Source: DASYAE01 sp036501535
GTDB taxonomy: Bacteria > Actinomycetota > Actinomycetes > Streptomycetales > Catenulisporaceae
Length of the DNA: 47,220 nt
Direction: 5' to 3'
NCBI GenBank assembly: GCA_036501535.1
Contig: DASYAE010000163.1
Span: 1-47,220 of the forward strand
Part shown: positions 24,973-32,936 of the stretch, one piece after another
Layout of the letters: the number at the start of each line of letters is the position of its first letter
Numbering within the stretch: the stretch's first letter is position 1
The notes under the pieces: model-generated
The model's database searches: none
What the model saw: only the letters and a program-made list of their open reading frames with translations
Told to the model about the DNA's origin: nothing
Position numbers and translations under genes: made by a program

Positions 24973-25069
24973 AGCCGGGACGATAGCACAGCCGTGGTGG
25001 CGCCCCCCAACTCATTCCGCATCCCGGACGCAGCGTTCGGCGATCAGCATCGAGGCACCGGACCTTGCC

Positions 25070-25109
25070 TTGTCCGGCAACCCACCTGACGTACATTTTC
25101 TTGTACAAG
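25070..25109 (+). promoter_or_regulatory. yefM-type promoter with TGTACA operator
   Basis: TTGTCC (25070-25075), 16 bases, TACATT (25092-25097). Overlapping the -10 are two palindromes: CGTACA (25090-25095, one mismatch) and TTGTACAA with the core TGTACA (25102-25107). Their centres are 12 bases apart, the spacing known for the E. coli yefM-yoeB operator, where long and short palindromes share TGTACA. Confidence 0.7.
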
Positions 25110-25124
25110 CCAAGGAGGTGCGCG

Positions 25125-25319
25125 ATGCCCGACGACCGCGAGGAGGTCATCATCATGCAGGCCAGACACGATCCGGTGGTCACGGTGGCTCTAGACGACT
25201 ACGAGTCGCTCAAGGAGACCGCTCACCTTCTGCGCAGCCCCGAGAACACCCGCCGCCTGCTGGCCTCGATCGAACGGCTCGAGCGCGGGTGCGGCATCGC
25301 GAGGGAACCGGCGGAGTGA
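25125..25319 (+). pseudogene. yefM: YefM/Phd-family antitoxin lacking the N-terminal DNA-binding part
   Basis: 64 residues from ATG 25125, with AAGGAGG five bases upstream (a second ATG at 25155 also follows GAGGAGG). DPVVTVALDDYESLKETAHL followed by LRSPENTRRLLASIERLE matches the C-terminal toxin-binding half of YefM (pattern DYE.L.ET..LLRSP.N.RRLL). The first 30 or so residues of YefM, which bind DNA, are missing, and only 15 bases separate the operator from the ribosome-binding site, so they were deleted. The remaining protein could still bind a toxin but not the operator directly. Probably a relic of a toxin-antitoxin cassette. Confidence 0.75.
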
Positions 25320-25399
25320 AGCTGGTCTCGGCGAGAGCGCATCCCCGAGCGTGGGCCAGGGGAGTCGACTCGCCAGCCGACTCCCCTGTGAACTGCTGA
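25316..25399 (+). pseudogene. Relic of a YoeB-type toxin start
   Basis: GTG at 25316 overlaps the antitoxin stop in GTGA, the expected yefM-yoeB coupling. The first residues VKLV and a Trp (VKLVSARAHPRAW) recall the YoeB N-terminus (MKLVF...AWEDY), but the frame ends after 27 residues and runs through the hairpin at 25358. The rest of the toxin is absent. Short match, so low confidence. Confidence 0.4.
25358..25387. terminator. Terminator-like hairpin
   Basis: AGGGGAGTCG (25358-25367) pairs perfectly with CGACTCCCCT (25378-25387), ten base pairs with a ten-base loop. Lies between the antitoxin relic and the convergent M16 gene. Confidence 0.7.
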
Positions 25400-25414
25400 T
25401 AAAGCGTCGGCAGC

Positions 25415-26755
25415 CTAAAGATCCAGCGCCGCCAGCTCCGCGCCGATCACCGACTCGTCTCCCTCGACCGCGACGACCAGCGAGTCCGGGTCCAGCGCCG
25501 TGCGGACGGCGGCGTTGACCTCGTCCAGGGTGACTTCGAGCAGCCGGGCGTGCTCGGTGGTCACGTAGTCGCCGGGCAGGCCGTGCCGGGCCATCTCGGA
25601 GAGGCGGTAGCCGATCGCCCCGGCGGTCTGCAGGCCGATCGGCGTGGCGCCGGCCAGGTACGCGCGGATGTCGTCCAGCTCGGTCGCGGTGACCCCGCCG
25701 TCGAGGAACTCCCGGATGACCCGCAGCGCGTCCCCCACAGCGGTCGCGGTCGCGTCGGTGCGCACCTCGGCCGACATGGCGAACTGGCCGAGCGGCCGGC
25801 CCAGGTCGAAGCCGGCGTGCGCGCCGTACGTGTAGCCCTTCACCTCGCGCAGCTCGTGGTTCAGCCGCGAGGAGAACGAGCCGCCGAGCACGGTCGCGCC
25901 GATGCGCAGCGCCACCACGTCGATGCCGTGCTCCGCGGCGGCCGCGCGGGACGGCGCCGGGTGCCCGATCCGCAGCGTGGACTGCACCGCGCCGGGCCGG
26001 TCCGCGACCGCGAGGCGCTGCGGCCGGTCCAGCGGCGTCGGCGTGGGCACCCGCTGCGCCGCGTCCTGCGGGAAGTCGCCGAACACCGTGGCGCCCACCG
26101 TGTCCAGGTCGATCCGGTCCAGGTCGCCGGCCACCAGCAGGGTGCCGGCCGAGCGCAGCCACTGCGCGTGGAACGCGCGCACCGCCTCGGCGTCGAGCGC
26201 GGCGTTCGTCTCCGGGTCGCCGCCGACCAGCCGGCCGAACCGGGTCTGCGCGCCGAACTGGGCGCTGCGCAGCGCCAGCCGGGCCCTCGGGCCGGGCCGG
26301 GCGAAGGCCTCGAACCGCGAGGCGACCAGGTCGGACAGGTAGCGCTCCACGTCCTCGTCGGAGAACGCCGGCGTGCGCATCGCCTCGGCCAGCAGGTCGG
26401 CCCCCGCGGCGGCCGAGCCGGTCGGCAGGTCGATCGAGAGCCGCACCGACTCCCAGCCGGTGTCCACCGCCCAGTTGCCGCCCAGCGACTCGACCGCGGC
26501 GCCGAAGTCGTCCGCGCTGCGCTTGGCGGTGCCCTCGTCCAGCAGGCCGGCGGTGGCCCGGGCCAGGCCGTCCAGGCCCTCCGGCTCGCGCAGCGCGCCC
26601 TGCTCGAGCAGCAGCGAGAGCCAGGCGATCGGCTGGCCGGGCAGGTGCGCGGCCAGGATGCGGCCCGAGCCGACGGCGAGGCTGCGCACCTCGGGGAAGA
26701 CGTACGGCCGCGGCGAGGCGGCCTCGGGCCGCTCGGCGAGAAAGGTCGGTGTCAT
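25415..26755 (-). CDS. M16-family peptidase, non-catalytic subunit type
   Basis: 446 residues with the M16 two-lobe fold (for example VRLSIDLPTGSAAAGADLLA and LNHELREVKGYTYGAHAGFD, the usual C-lobe RY/GYTYG motif). The zinc motif HxxEH is missing: the equivalent helix reads LARATAGLLDEGT. It follows, three bases after the stop, a homologue that has the motif. This is the active/inactive pairing seen in heterodimeric M16B peptidases, where the inactive partner supplies the Arg/Tyr substrate-binding pair. Cytoplasmic, no signal peptide. Confidence 0.9.
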   Translation of the reverse strand: MTPTFLAERPEAASPRPYVFPEVRSLAVGSGRILAAHLPGQPIAWLSLLLEQGALREPEGLDGLARATAGLLDEGTAKRSADDFGAAVESLGGNWAVDTGWESVRLSIDLPTGSAAAGADLLAEAMRTPAFSDEDVERYLSDLVASRFEAFARPGPRARLALRSAQFGAQTRFGRLVGGDPETNAALDAEAVRAFHAQWLRSAGTLLVAGDLDRIDLDTVGATVFGDFPQDAAQRVPTPTPLDRPQRLAVADRPGAVQSTLRIGHPAPSRAAAAEHGIDVVALRIGATVLGGSFSSRLNHELREVKGYTYGAHAGFDLGRPLGQFAMSAEVRTDATATAVGDALRVIREFLDGGVTATELDDIRAYLAGATPIGLQTAGAIGYRLSEMARHGLPGDYVTTEHARLLEVTLDEVNAAVRTALDPDSLVVAVEGDESVIGAELAALDL

Positions 26756-26758
26756 CGG

Positions 26759-28075
26759 TCAGGCCTCGGTCTCGGTGGGGGCGTAGGCGAGCGTGATCCG
26801 GTTGTCCGGCGCGAAGACCCGCGCCGCGGCCTCCTGGACGTCCTTCGCGGTCACGGCGAGCAGCTCGGGCAGCCGCTTGGCCAGCTCCAGCGCGTCGCCG
26901 AACAGGGTGGCGTGCTTGCCCAGCTCGTCGGCCCGCGACCCGACGGTGGCCAGCTCGCGGAACCAGTCGGCCTCCAGCATGGACCGGGCCCGGTCCAGCT
27001 CGGCCTCCTCGACCCCGTCCGCCGCGACCTGCTCGCAGACGTCGAAGAAGGCGGCCTCCAGATCGTCCAGGCCGACCCCGGTGCGCGGCGTGGCCATGCC
27101 GGTGATCATCGACTCGTGGTGGGCGCGCTGCCAGGTGCCCAGGTACCCGCCCTCGGCCTGGGCCAGCCGGCGCTCGGTGACCAGCTCGCGGAACAGCCGC
27201 GAGCCGCGCCCGCGGCCGAGCACGATGGAGAGCATGTCCTCGGCGGCCGAGCCCGGCTCGGCGAACCTGGTGCCGCGGAAGGCGAAGAACGAGCGTGGCA
27301 GCGGGACCGCCTCGTCAAGCTCGACCCGGCGCGCCTCGCCGAAGGTGGCGTTCAGCTCCGGCACCGCGTGCAGCGCCGGCCGGGGCCGCGGCGGCAGCTC
27401 GCCGAAGAACCGCTCCGCCAGCACGCGCACCTCGGCCGCGTCGGTGTCGCCGACCACGGTGAGCACCGCGTTGTCGGGGGAGTAGTAGGACTCGTAGAAG
27501 GCGTTGAAGTCCTCCAGCCGGGCCCCGTCCAGCTCCGCCATCGAGCCGATGGTGGAGTGGTGGTACGGGTGGCCGTCCGGGTAGGCCAGCTCGCCGAGCA
27601 CTTCGTGCCACTTGCCGTAGGGCACGTTGTCGTAGCGCTGGCGGCGCTCGTTCTTCACGACCTCGCGCTGGTTGTCCAGCGTCTCCTGGGTCAGCGCCAG
27701 CGCGCCCATCCGGTCCGCTTCGAGCCACAGCGCGACGGGCAGCGCGGCGACCGGCACCGTCTGGTAATAGTTGGTCCGGTCCGCGCTGGTCGTCGCGTTG
27801 ATCGCGGAGCCGCCGGCGGACTGCAGCACGCCGAAGTGCTCGCCCTTGCCGACCTGGGCCGAGCCCTCGAACATCAGATGCTCGAAGAGGTGCGCGAAGC
27901 CGTGCTTGCCGGCCGGCTCGTGCCGCGAGCCCACGTCGTACCAGAGATTCACCGCCGCGATCGGCGCGGCGCGGTCCGTGCAGACCACCACGCGCAGACC
28001 GTTGTCCAGGGCGAACTGCCCCACCGTCCACGGGAACCCGCCGTCCGCCGTCTCCGCCACCCGAAGGCCCCTCAA
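26759..28075 (-). CDS. M16-family zinc metallopeptidase, catalytic subunit type
   Basis: 438 residues. Inverted zinc motif in GFAHLFEHLMFEGS (HLFEH), with the downstream Glu ligand in REVVKNERRQRYDN. SHEPAGKHG-type loop before it is the usual M16 N-lobe. Upstream partner of the inactive M16 gene, with 3 bases between them; together they probably form the clam-shell peptidase that degrades short unfolded peptides. Start ATG 28075; the intergenic region upstream is shared with a divergent membrane-protein gene. Confidence 0.93.
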   Translation of the reverse strand: MRGLRVAETADGGFPWTVGQFALDNGLRVVVCTDRAAPIAAVNLWYDVGSRHEPAGKHGFAHLFEHLMFEGSAQVGKGEHFGVLQSAGGSAINATTSADRTNYYQTVPVAALPVALWLEADRMGALALTQETLDNQREVVKNERRQRYDNVPYGKWHEVLGELAYPDGHPYHHSTIGSMAELDGARLEDFNAFYESYYSPDNAVLTVVGDTDAAEVRVLAERFFGELPPRPRPALHAVPELNATFGEARRVELDEAVPLPRSFFAFRGTRFAEPGSAAEDMLSIVLGRGRGSRLFRELVTERRLAQAEGGYLGTWQRAHHESMITGMATPRTGVGLDDLEAAFFDVCEQVAADGVEEAELDRARSMLEADWFRELATVGSRADELGKHATLFGDALELAKRLPELLAVTAKDVQEAAARVFAPDNRITLAYAPTETEA

Positions 28076-28224
28076 TCGTTGATCCGGCGAGCCGGTCCGC
28101 CGGCCGCCGTAGTCGCCGGGTGCGACTTACCCGAAGCATACGTGGCTGCTCCCCGGCCGGGTGCGGTTGGCGGCGCGCGCGGCCGGGAACATGCTGGTTG
28201 AGCGTGGATGTAAGGAGCGACGGT

Positions 28225-28755
28225 ATGCCTTTGGTGGGTGACGGGCAGCGGCTGCTGCCCCGCTGGGTGGCCGTGTTCTTCGTGGCTGCGGCCGTGGTGC
28301 TGGTCCCGTGGATCTTCGTGCTCATGTTCTCCACGCCGCAGGAGTTCGGCCTCGCCCGGCACTGGAAACTGGTCTGGGTCGGCTTCGACTGCTTCCTGCT
28401 GCTCGGTTTCGCCGCCACCGCCTGGCGGGTGCTGGCCCGCTCCCCGCGCGGGGCGACCACCGCGGCGGCGACCGGCACGGCGCTGCTGATCGACGCCTGG
28501 TTCGACATCCTGACGGCCCGTCACCCGACCAACGAGATCGTCGCGATCCTGATGGCGGTGTGCGCCGAGATCCCGTGCGCGGTGATCTGCTTCTACGTCG
28601 CGCGCAAGATCGTGGGCATGTTCGAGCAGGCCGCGCCTTACCTGCGGCAGCAGGGCTTTCAGATCATCGAGGGCCGGCTGGTTCCGCCGCAGGGGCGGCC
28701 GGTGCAGGAGGGCGACCGGGCGGACCTGGAAGCGCTGCAGGGCCGGGTCGGCTGA
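28225..28755 (+). CDS. Small integral membrane protein
   Basis: 176 residues from ATG 28225 (AAGGAG seven bases upstream). Four hydrophobic segments: WVAVFFVAAAVVLVPWIFVL, LVWVGFDCFLLLGFAATAW, a TALLIDAWFDILTA segment and IVAILMAVCAEIPCAVICFY, then a soluble C-terminus. The family is common in actinomycetes but has no known role. Ends inside a strong hairpin. Confidence 0.78.
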   Translation: MPLVGDGQRLLPRWVAVFFVAAAVVLVPWIFVLMFSTPQEFGLARHWKLVWVGFDCFLLLGFAATAWRVLARSPRGATTAAATGTALLIDAWFDILTARHPTNEIVAILMAVCAEIPCAVICFYVARKIVGMFEQAAPYLRQQGFQIIEGRLVPPQGRPVQEGDRADLEALQGRVG

Positions 28756-28768
28756 ACCGACCCGGCCC
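28740..28768. terminator. Strong hairpin that contains the stop codon
   Basis: GGGCCGGGTCGG (28740-28751) pairs perfectly over 12 bp with CCGACCCGGCCC (28757-28768). The five-base loop CTGAA holds the TGA stop of the membrane-protein gene. Between convergent genes, so probably terminates both strands. Confidence 0.75.
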
Positions 28769-28800
28769 CGCGGGGCTCGGCCACCCTAGAAATCAGGGTG

Positions 28801-29610
28801 CTACGACAGGACGGCCCTGGCGGTCCAGTGCGCCAGCAGCGCCGTGTCGCCGACCACGGTCACGTCCTGCGCCCGGAGCCGGCCGTACATGAACAGTGCG
28901 AGGTCGCTGAGCGGGGCACGCACCGCGACCGCGCCCTTCACGTGCGAGTGCGACCAGCGGTAGCCGTGCGGCTCGAGCGTGATCAGCCACTCGCCCGGCA
29001 CGTCCGCGCCGTCCGTGTCGGTGGCGTGCAGGTGGATGGTCTCGCCGTCGCCGTGCAGGTCGTCGATGCTCGGGCGGAAGGCCGCGGCGCTCGGCAGGAT
29101 CTCCAGCAGCTCGTCGATCGCGTCCGAGGCGACCGCGGGCTCGATCCGGCTCTCCTCGCCCAGCGCGGCCTCCAGATCGGTGCGGTGCACGGTGGTCTCG
29201 TGCAGCAGCCGGCGGATCCAGAAGCCGACCCGCCGGTCCGGGGTCCACGAGTACATGGGGGCGTTGGGGTCGGCCTCGGCCAGGATGTCGGCCAGGCGCA
29301 TGCCGGACAGGGTGAACCAGGCCGGGACCACGGGCCAGTCCGGCAGCCGGACGTCGGACTGCTCGCGCCTGAGCCGCTCGGGGGCCAGGGTGGCGACCAT
29401 CCGGCCGACCCAGCCGTGCAGAAGCGTGACGTGGTGGACCAGGTCGGCCGCGGTCCAGCCGGGGCAGGTGGGGACGGGGGTGTCGGCCTTGAGGTTCGCG
29501 GTCAGCTCGGCCGTGCGGCGGATCTCCGCGCGCAGTAGGCCGATCGCGTCCTGGGCCGCGATGGTTTCTTGACGGGGCGACGGGGCGAGGGTGGGCACCG
29601 TGGGCTCCAT
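28801..29610 (-). CDS. Mycothiol-dependent maleylpyruvate isomerase family protein
   Basis: 269 residues from ATG 29610. DinB-like four-helix domain: TCPGWTAADLVHHVTLLHGW with the metal-type His, and later RRLLHETTVHRTDLEAALG with the two further His ligands. C-terminal MDMPI-C domain after about residue 180 (ATDTDGADVPGEWLITLEP). The family uses mycothiol as cofactor in isomerisation or conjugation of small metabolites; the substrate is unknown. Upstream in-frame extension to 30195 lacks coding character. Confidence 0.88.
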   Translation of the reverse strand: MEPTVPTLAPSPRQETIAAQDAIGLLRAEIRRTAELTANLKADTPVPTCPGWTAADLVHHVTLLHGWVGRMVATLAPERLRREQSDVRLPDWPVVPAWFTLSGMRLADILAEADPNAPMYSWTPDRRVGFWIRRLLHETTVHRTDLEAALGEESRIEPAVASDAIDELLEILPSAAAFRPSIDDLHGDGETIHLHATDTDGADVPGEWLITLEPHGYRWSHSHVKGAVAVRAPLSDLALFMYGRLRAQDVTVVGDTALLAHWTARAVLS

Positions 29611-30230
29611 TCCTGGATACCGGCATCGTCCATCGATGCCGCGCTGTTCCTGCAATACCGTTTGGGTTCTGCTGGGTAGTTCGTCCCCGGCCGGTCCGGC
29701 CGAGAGCGCGCGCAGCCATGCCTCCGGTGTCCTCGCACGACACCGGTGGCGGGAGGGATGAAGAAGGAGGAGGGCGGGCGGCTTCGGTCGGTCGTCTCGG
29801 GACTTCGCTGTCGAGAGCTTGGGTCGGGGGCAGATGGCGCTGTATGTCATCTCCCCGGGTCCCGGGGCCGACATGCCTTCTTTCCCATTTTCCTTCAAGG
29901 TTGCAGCTAACGCCGCCTGAACGCCACGTGACATGCGTCTCGCCGGGCCGTGTCGGGAGCGGGTCGGGGAGCGGGCCGGGCCTGGCGCGCGGCGGACCGG
30001 GTGACGCGACCACCGTTTGCGGAAGGCTAGGCTGGGCAGCCGTGACGGACGGCGGGCCGGCGCCGGTCTGTGCGAGCGGAATGGGCCAGGGCCCGTCTGA
30101 GAAGTGGCGCCGGACGGCTGCAGCGTTGTCTGTGGGAGATTGGACAAGGCAGCGGGCGTTGTGGTGGGCGCAGCGGCCCCGGCGCCGCTTCTCATAACAG
30201 GCCTTAGGTGTGGAAGGAGCTGATGCGCCG
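29611..30230. other. 620-bp region between divergent genes, no gene recognised
   Basis: Open frames here, such as + 29718-30197, have no family resemblance and poor composition. An interrupted palindrome CCCCGGGTCCCGGGG sits at 29853-29867 and could be an operator. GGAAGGAG at 30212-30219 is the ribosome-binding site of the next gene. Nothing else supported. Confidence 0.4.
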
Positions 30231-31094
30231 GTGGCGCTCGGCTTGGCCGCCGCTCTTGCGGCCTGCTTGTGTTACGGGATCGCTTCTGTCTTCCAGGCCA
30301 TCGGCGCGCGGGGGGTGGCGCAGGGGAACGGCGTCGACCCGAAGCTGATCATGCGCGTGCTGCGATCGATGCCGTTCCTGGGCGGGACCGCGCTCGACAC
30401 GCTGGCGCTCGTCTTCAACTTCTACGCGCTGCGCACCCTGCCCCTGTTCACCGTGCAGGCCGTGATCAACACGAACCTCGCGGTCACCGCGCTGGTCTCG
30501 GTGCTGCTGCTCGGCGCGACGCTGAGCACACGGGACAAGGTCGCGGTGGCCGTGGTGATCGGTGGCTTGACGATGCTCGGCATCTCTTCAGGGCGCGAGG
30601 GATCCGGGTCGTTCGACGTATCGCAGCGCTGGATCATGCTCGTCGTGGCACTGGTCCTGTCCGCGACCGCGCTGGTGATCGGCAACCTGTACAAGAAGCC
30701 GCATCCGGCGCTGCTCGGCGGCCTGGCCGGTTTCCTGTTCGGCCTGTTCGGCATCGCGGTGCGCGTGCTGCCCTCGCTCAGCCCCTCGCACCTGATCGTG
30801 GATCCGGGTGCTTATGCCGCGCTGGTCTCCTCAGGCACTGCGTTCCTTCTCTTCACCACGGCGCTGCAGCGCGGCTCGGTGACCGCGGCGACGGCCGCGC
30901 TGGTGGTCGGCGAGACGGCCGTGCCGGCGCTGATCGGGTTGGTCTTCCTGGGTGACACGGCCCGGCACGGCTATGCGCCGGTCGGGGTGTTCGGCTTCCT
31001 GTTCGCGGTGGGCGGGGCGCTCGCGCTGGCCCGCTTCGGCGAACCGGTGGACGAGCACACCGTCGAGGAGTTGGTAGAACGAGTGACCGTCTGA
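30231..31094 (+). CDS. DMT/EamA-superfamily membrane transporter
   Basis: 287 residues from GTG 30231, the GTG that follows GGAAGGAG; GTG 30210 is an alternative without such a site. About nine or ten membrane segments in two EamA-like halves (LAAALAACLCYGIASVFQAI; ALVFNFYALRTLPLFTVQAV; AAVTALVSVLLLGATLS-type; VALVLSATALVIGNLY; AALVVGETAVPALIGLVFLG). Substrate unknown. Convergent with dedA. Confidence 0.85.
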   Translation: MALGLAAALAACLCYGIASVFQAIGARGVAQGNGVDPKLIMRVLRSMPFLGGTALDTLALVFNFYALRTLPLFTVQAVINTNLAVTALVSVLLLGATLSTRDKVAVAVVIGGLTMLGISSGREGSGSFDVSQRWIMLVVALVLSATALVIGNLYKKPHPALLGGLAGFLFGLFGIAVRVLPSLSPSHLIVDPGAYAALVSSGTAFLLFTTALQRGSVTAATAALVVGETAVPALIGLVFLGDTARHGYAPVGVFGFLFAVGGALALARFGEPVDEHTVEELVERVTV

Positions 31095-31118
31095 GGTCGG
31101 GCTCGGGCTGAGGCGACG

Positions 31119-31964
31119 TCAGCTCTGCAGCCGGCCGCTCTGCTGCGCTTCTTCCTGAGCCTGGGCCTGTGTTCGCGCCTGTACCTCTGCCTGCTCCGGT
31201 TCGGGCGTCTGAGTGTCCGTCAGCTCGCTCTCGGGCGCGCCGACCGGCTCGGCGGTCGCGGCGTTGGTCTCGTTCTCGCCCGTGTGTGCGCCAGTTTCCG
31301 GCTCGCCATCGCCGTTCGCGTCTGTGGCCATCTCCGCCTCGACCTCGCGGTCCTTGCGGTGCTGGCGGCGGCGGTTGAACACGGCGAACCCGATCACCGC
31401 GACCAGCAGGACGCCGAACACGATGTAGCCGGCCGTGTTGGTATAGCCCTCCACCCGCTGCCAGGCGCTGCCGGCCAGATAGCCCACCAGGCTGAAGGCG
31501 ACCGCCCACGTCACGCCGCCGACCGCGTTCCAGAGCAGGAAGCTGCGGTACTCCATCCGGGCGGTGCCGCACAGGCTGGGCACCAGCGCGCGCAGCACCG
31601 CGGTCCACCGGCCGATGAACACTGAGCGGCCGCCGAGCCGGTTGATCAGCCGCTTGCCCTGCTCGATGTGCGCCGGCTTGACGAACCGCTTCGGCGCCTT
31701 GTCCAGCAGCGAGTCGCCCCAGCGGTGGCCGATCGCGTATCCGGCCGAGTCGCCGAGGATCGCGCCGACGCTGGCCACCGCGATCACCAGGGCGACCGGA
31801 AGCTTGCCCTCGTAGGCGAAGAAGCCGCCGACCACCACCGCGGTCTCGCCGGGCAGGATGAAGCCGAGGAAGATCGAGGCCTCGAGCGCCGGCAGTATGA
31901 ACACGAAGGCGAGCGCCGCCGCGGCCGGGAGCTTGAGCAGTTGGTCGACGATCCAGCTGATCAT
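31119..31964 (-). CDS. DedA-family membrane protein
   Basis: 281 residues. SNARE-associated/VTT domain in the first 210 residues: FLGFILPGETAVVVGGFFAY, GDSAGYAIGHRWGD, and RWTAVLRALVPSLCGTARM with the conserved Arg pair. The last 70 residues are a polar Glu/Thr/Gln-rich tail ending in a QAQAQEEAQQ run. Recent work on the family points to lipid-carrier (polyprenyl phosphate) recycling and membrane homeostasis. Three bases downstream of hisN; likely co-transcribed. Confidence 0.92.
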   Translation of the reverse strand: MISWIVDQLLKLPAAAALAFVFILPALEASIFLGFILPGETAVVVGGFFAYEGKLPVALVIAVASVGAILGDSAGYAIGHRWGDSLLDKAPKRFVKPAHIEQGKRLINRLGGRSVFIGRWTAVLRALVPSLCGTARMEYRSFLLWNAVGGVTWAVAFSLVGYLAGSAWQRVEGYTNTAGYIVFGVLLVAVIGFAVFNRRRQHRKDREVEAEMATDANGDGEPETGAHTGENETNAATAEPVGAPESELTDTQTPEPEQAEVQARTQAQAQEEAQQSGRLQS

Positions 31965-31967
31965 GCG

Positions 31968-32765
31968 TCAGTCGCCCAGGTGGGAAAGCAGCGCCCGGTG
32001 CAGCAGCCCGTTCGAGGTGCAGGCCGAGCCCGCGGCCGGGGACGGGTCGCCGTCGGTGGCGCTGAACCGCCCGCCCGCCTCGGCGACGATCACCGCCACC
32101 GCGGCCATGTCCCACAGCAGCACCTCGGGCTCGGCCGCCATGTCCACGGCGCCCTCCGCCACGAGCATGTGCGACCAGAAGTCCCCGTACGCGCGGGTGC
32201 GCCAACAGGACCGGGACAGCGACAGGAAGCCGTCCAGCTTCCCGTCCTCCTCCCAGGAGATCACCGAGGAGTACGCGAACGAGGCGTCCTCGAGCCTGCC
32301 CACGTTGGACACGCTGAGCCGGGTCGCCGACGACAGCGACCGGCCGGTGAAGGCGCCGCCGCCGCGCGAGGCCCACCAGCGGCGGGCCAGCGCCGGGGCG
32401 GAGACGACGCCCACCACCGGCTCCGGGCCCTCCATCAGCGCGATCAGGGTGGCCCAGACCGGCACGCCGCGCACGTAGTTCTTGGTCCCGTCGATCGGGT
32501 CGAGCACCCAGCGGCGCCGCCCGGACGCGCCGGCGTTGCCCGGGGTGTCACCGAACTCCTCGCCGATCACCGCGTCCCGGGGCCGGGAGCGGCTCAGCGT
32601 GGTGCGCAGCAGCTCCTCGGTCGCCTTGTCCGCGTCGCTGACCGGGGTCAGGTCCGGCTTGGTCTCCACCTTGAGGTCCAGCGCCTTGAAGCGCTGCATG
32701 GTGACCGAGTCGGCTTGGTCCGCCAGGACATGGGCCAGTCTGAGGTCGTCGTCGTAACCCGTCAC
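31968..32765 (-). CDS. hisN: Histidinol-phosphatase (inositol-monophosphatase type)
   Basis: Dephosphorylates histidinol phosphate, the penultimate histidine step, in actinomycetes. 265 residues from GTG 32765; a TTG at 32774 is the alternative. IMPase signatures: GEEFG, WVLDPIDGTKNYVRG and DMAAEPEVLLWDMAAVAVIVAEAGG. Other inositol-phosphatase substrates cannot be ruled out, but the position near rsgA and aroA is where hisN lies in relatives, as I recall. Followed directly by dedA. Confidence 0.9.
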   Translation of the reverse strand: MTGYDDDLRLAHVLADQADSVTMQRFKALDLKVETKPDLTPVSDADKATEELLRTTLSRSRPRDAVIGEEFGDTPGNAGASGRRRWVLDPIDGTKNYVRGVPVWATLIALMEGPEPVVGVVSAPALARRWWASRGGGAFTGRSLSSATRLSVSNVGRLEDASFAYSSVISWEEDGKLDGFLSLSRSCWRTRAYGDFWSHMLVAEGAVDMAAEPEVLLWDMAAVAVIVAEAGGRFSATDGDPSPAAGSACTSNGLLHRALLSHLGD

Positions 32766-32829
32766 GCATGACAACCTACCGGGTCGCGCCCGACATGGGT
32801 GTTACCGACAGCGCCAGTTGATTTGGCAG

Positions 32830-32862
32830 CTCGCCGCGGCCGACGCCTCCGGCCGCGGCGAG
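32830..32862. terminator. Strong 13-bp hairpin downstream of the chitinase gene
   Basis: CTCGCCGCGGCCG (32830-32842) pairs perfectly with CGGCCGCGGCGAG (32850-32862), seven-base loop. Lies between the chitinase stop and the hisN start, both on the minus strand, and separates the accessory segment from hisN-dedA. Confidence 0.75.
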
Positions 32863-32936
32863 TTCGCCCTCAGGTATTCAGCTGTCGTGTCACGTGTATC
32901 TCAGATGGCTGGCTCCAGGGGGCGCCGCGGCGCCGT

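Noticed and set aside
25090..25125. Antitoxin N-terminus lost by frameshift
   Set aside because: Only about 15 bases separate the operator from the ribosome-binding site, too few to encode the missing residues in any frame, so deletion is the better explanation.
29718..30197. 159-residue frame in the 29.7-30.2 kb gap
   Set aside because: No ribosome-binding site, no family resemblance, and unlikely composition for a gene of this genome.
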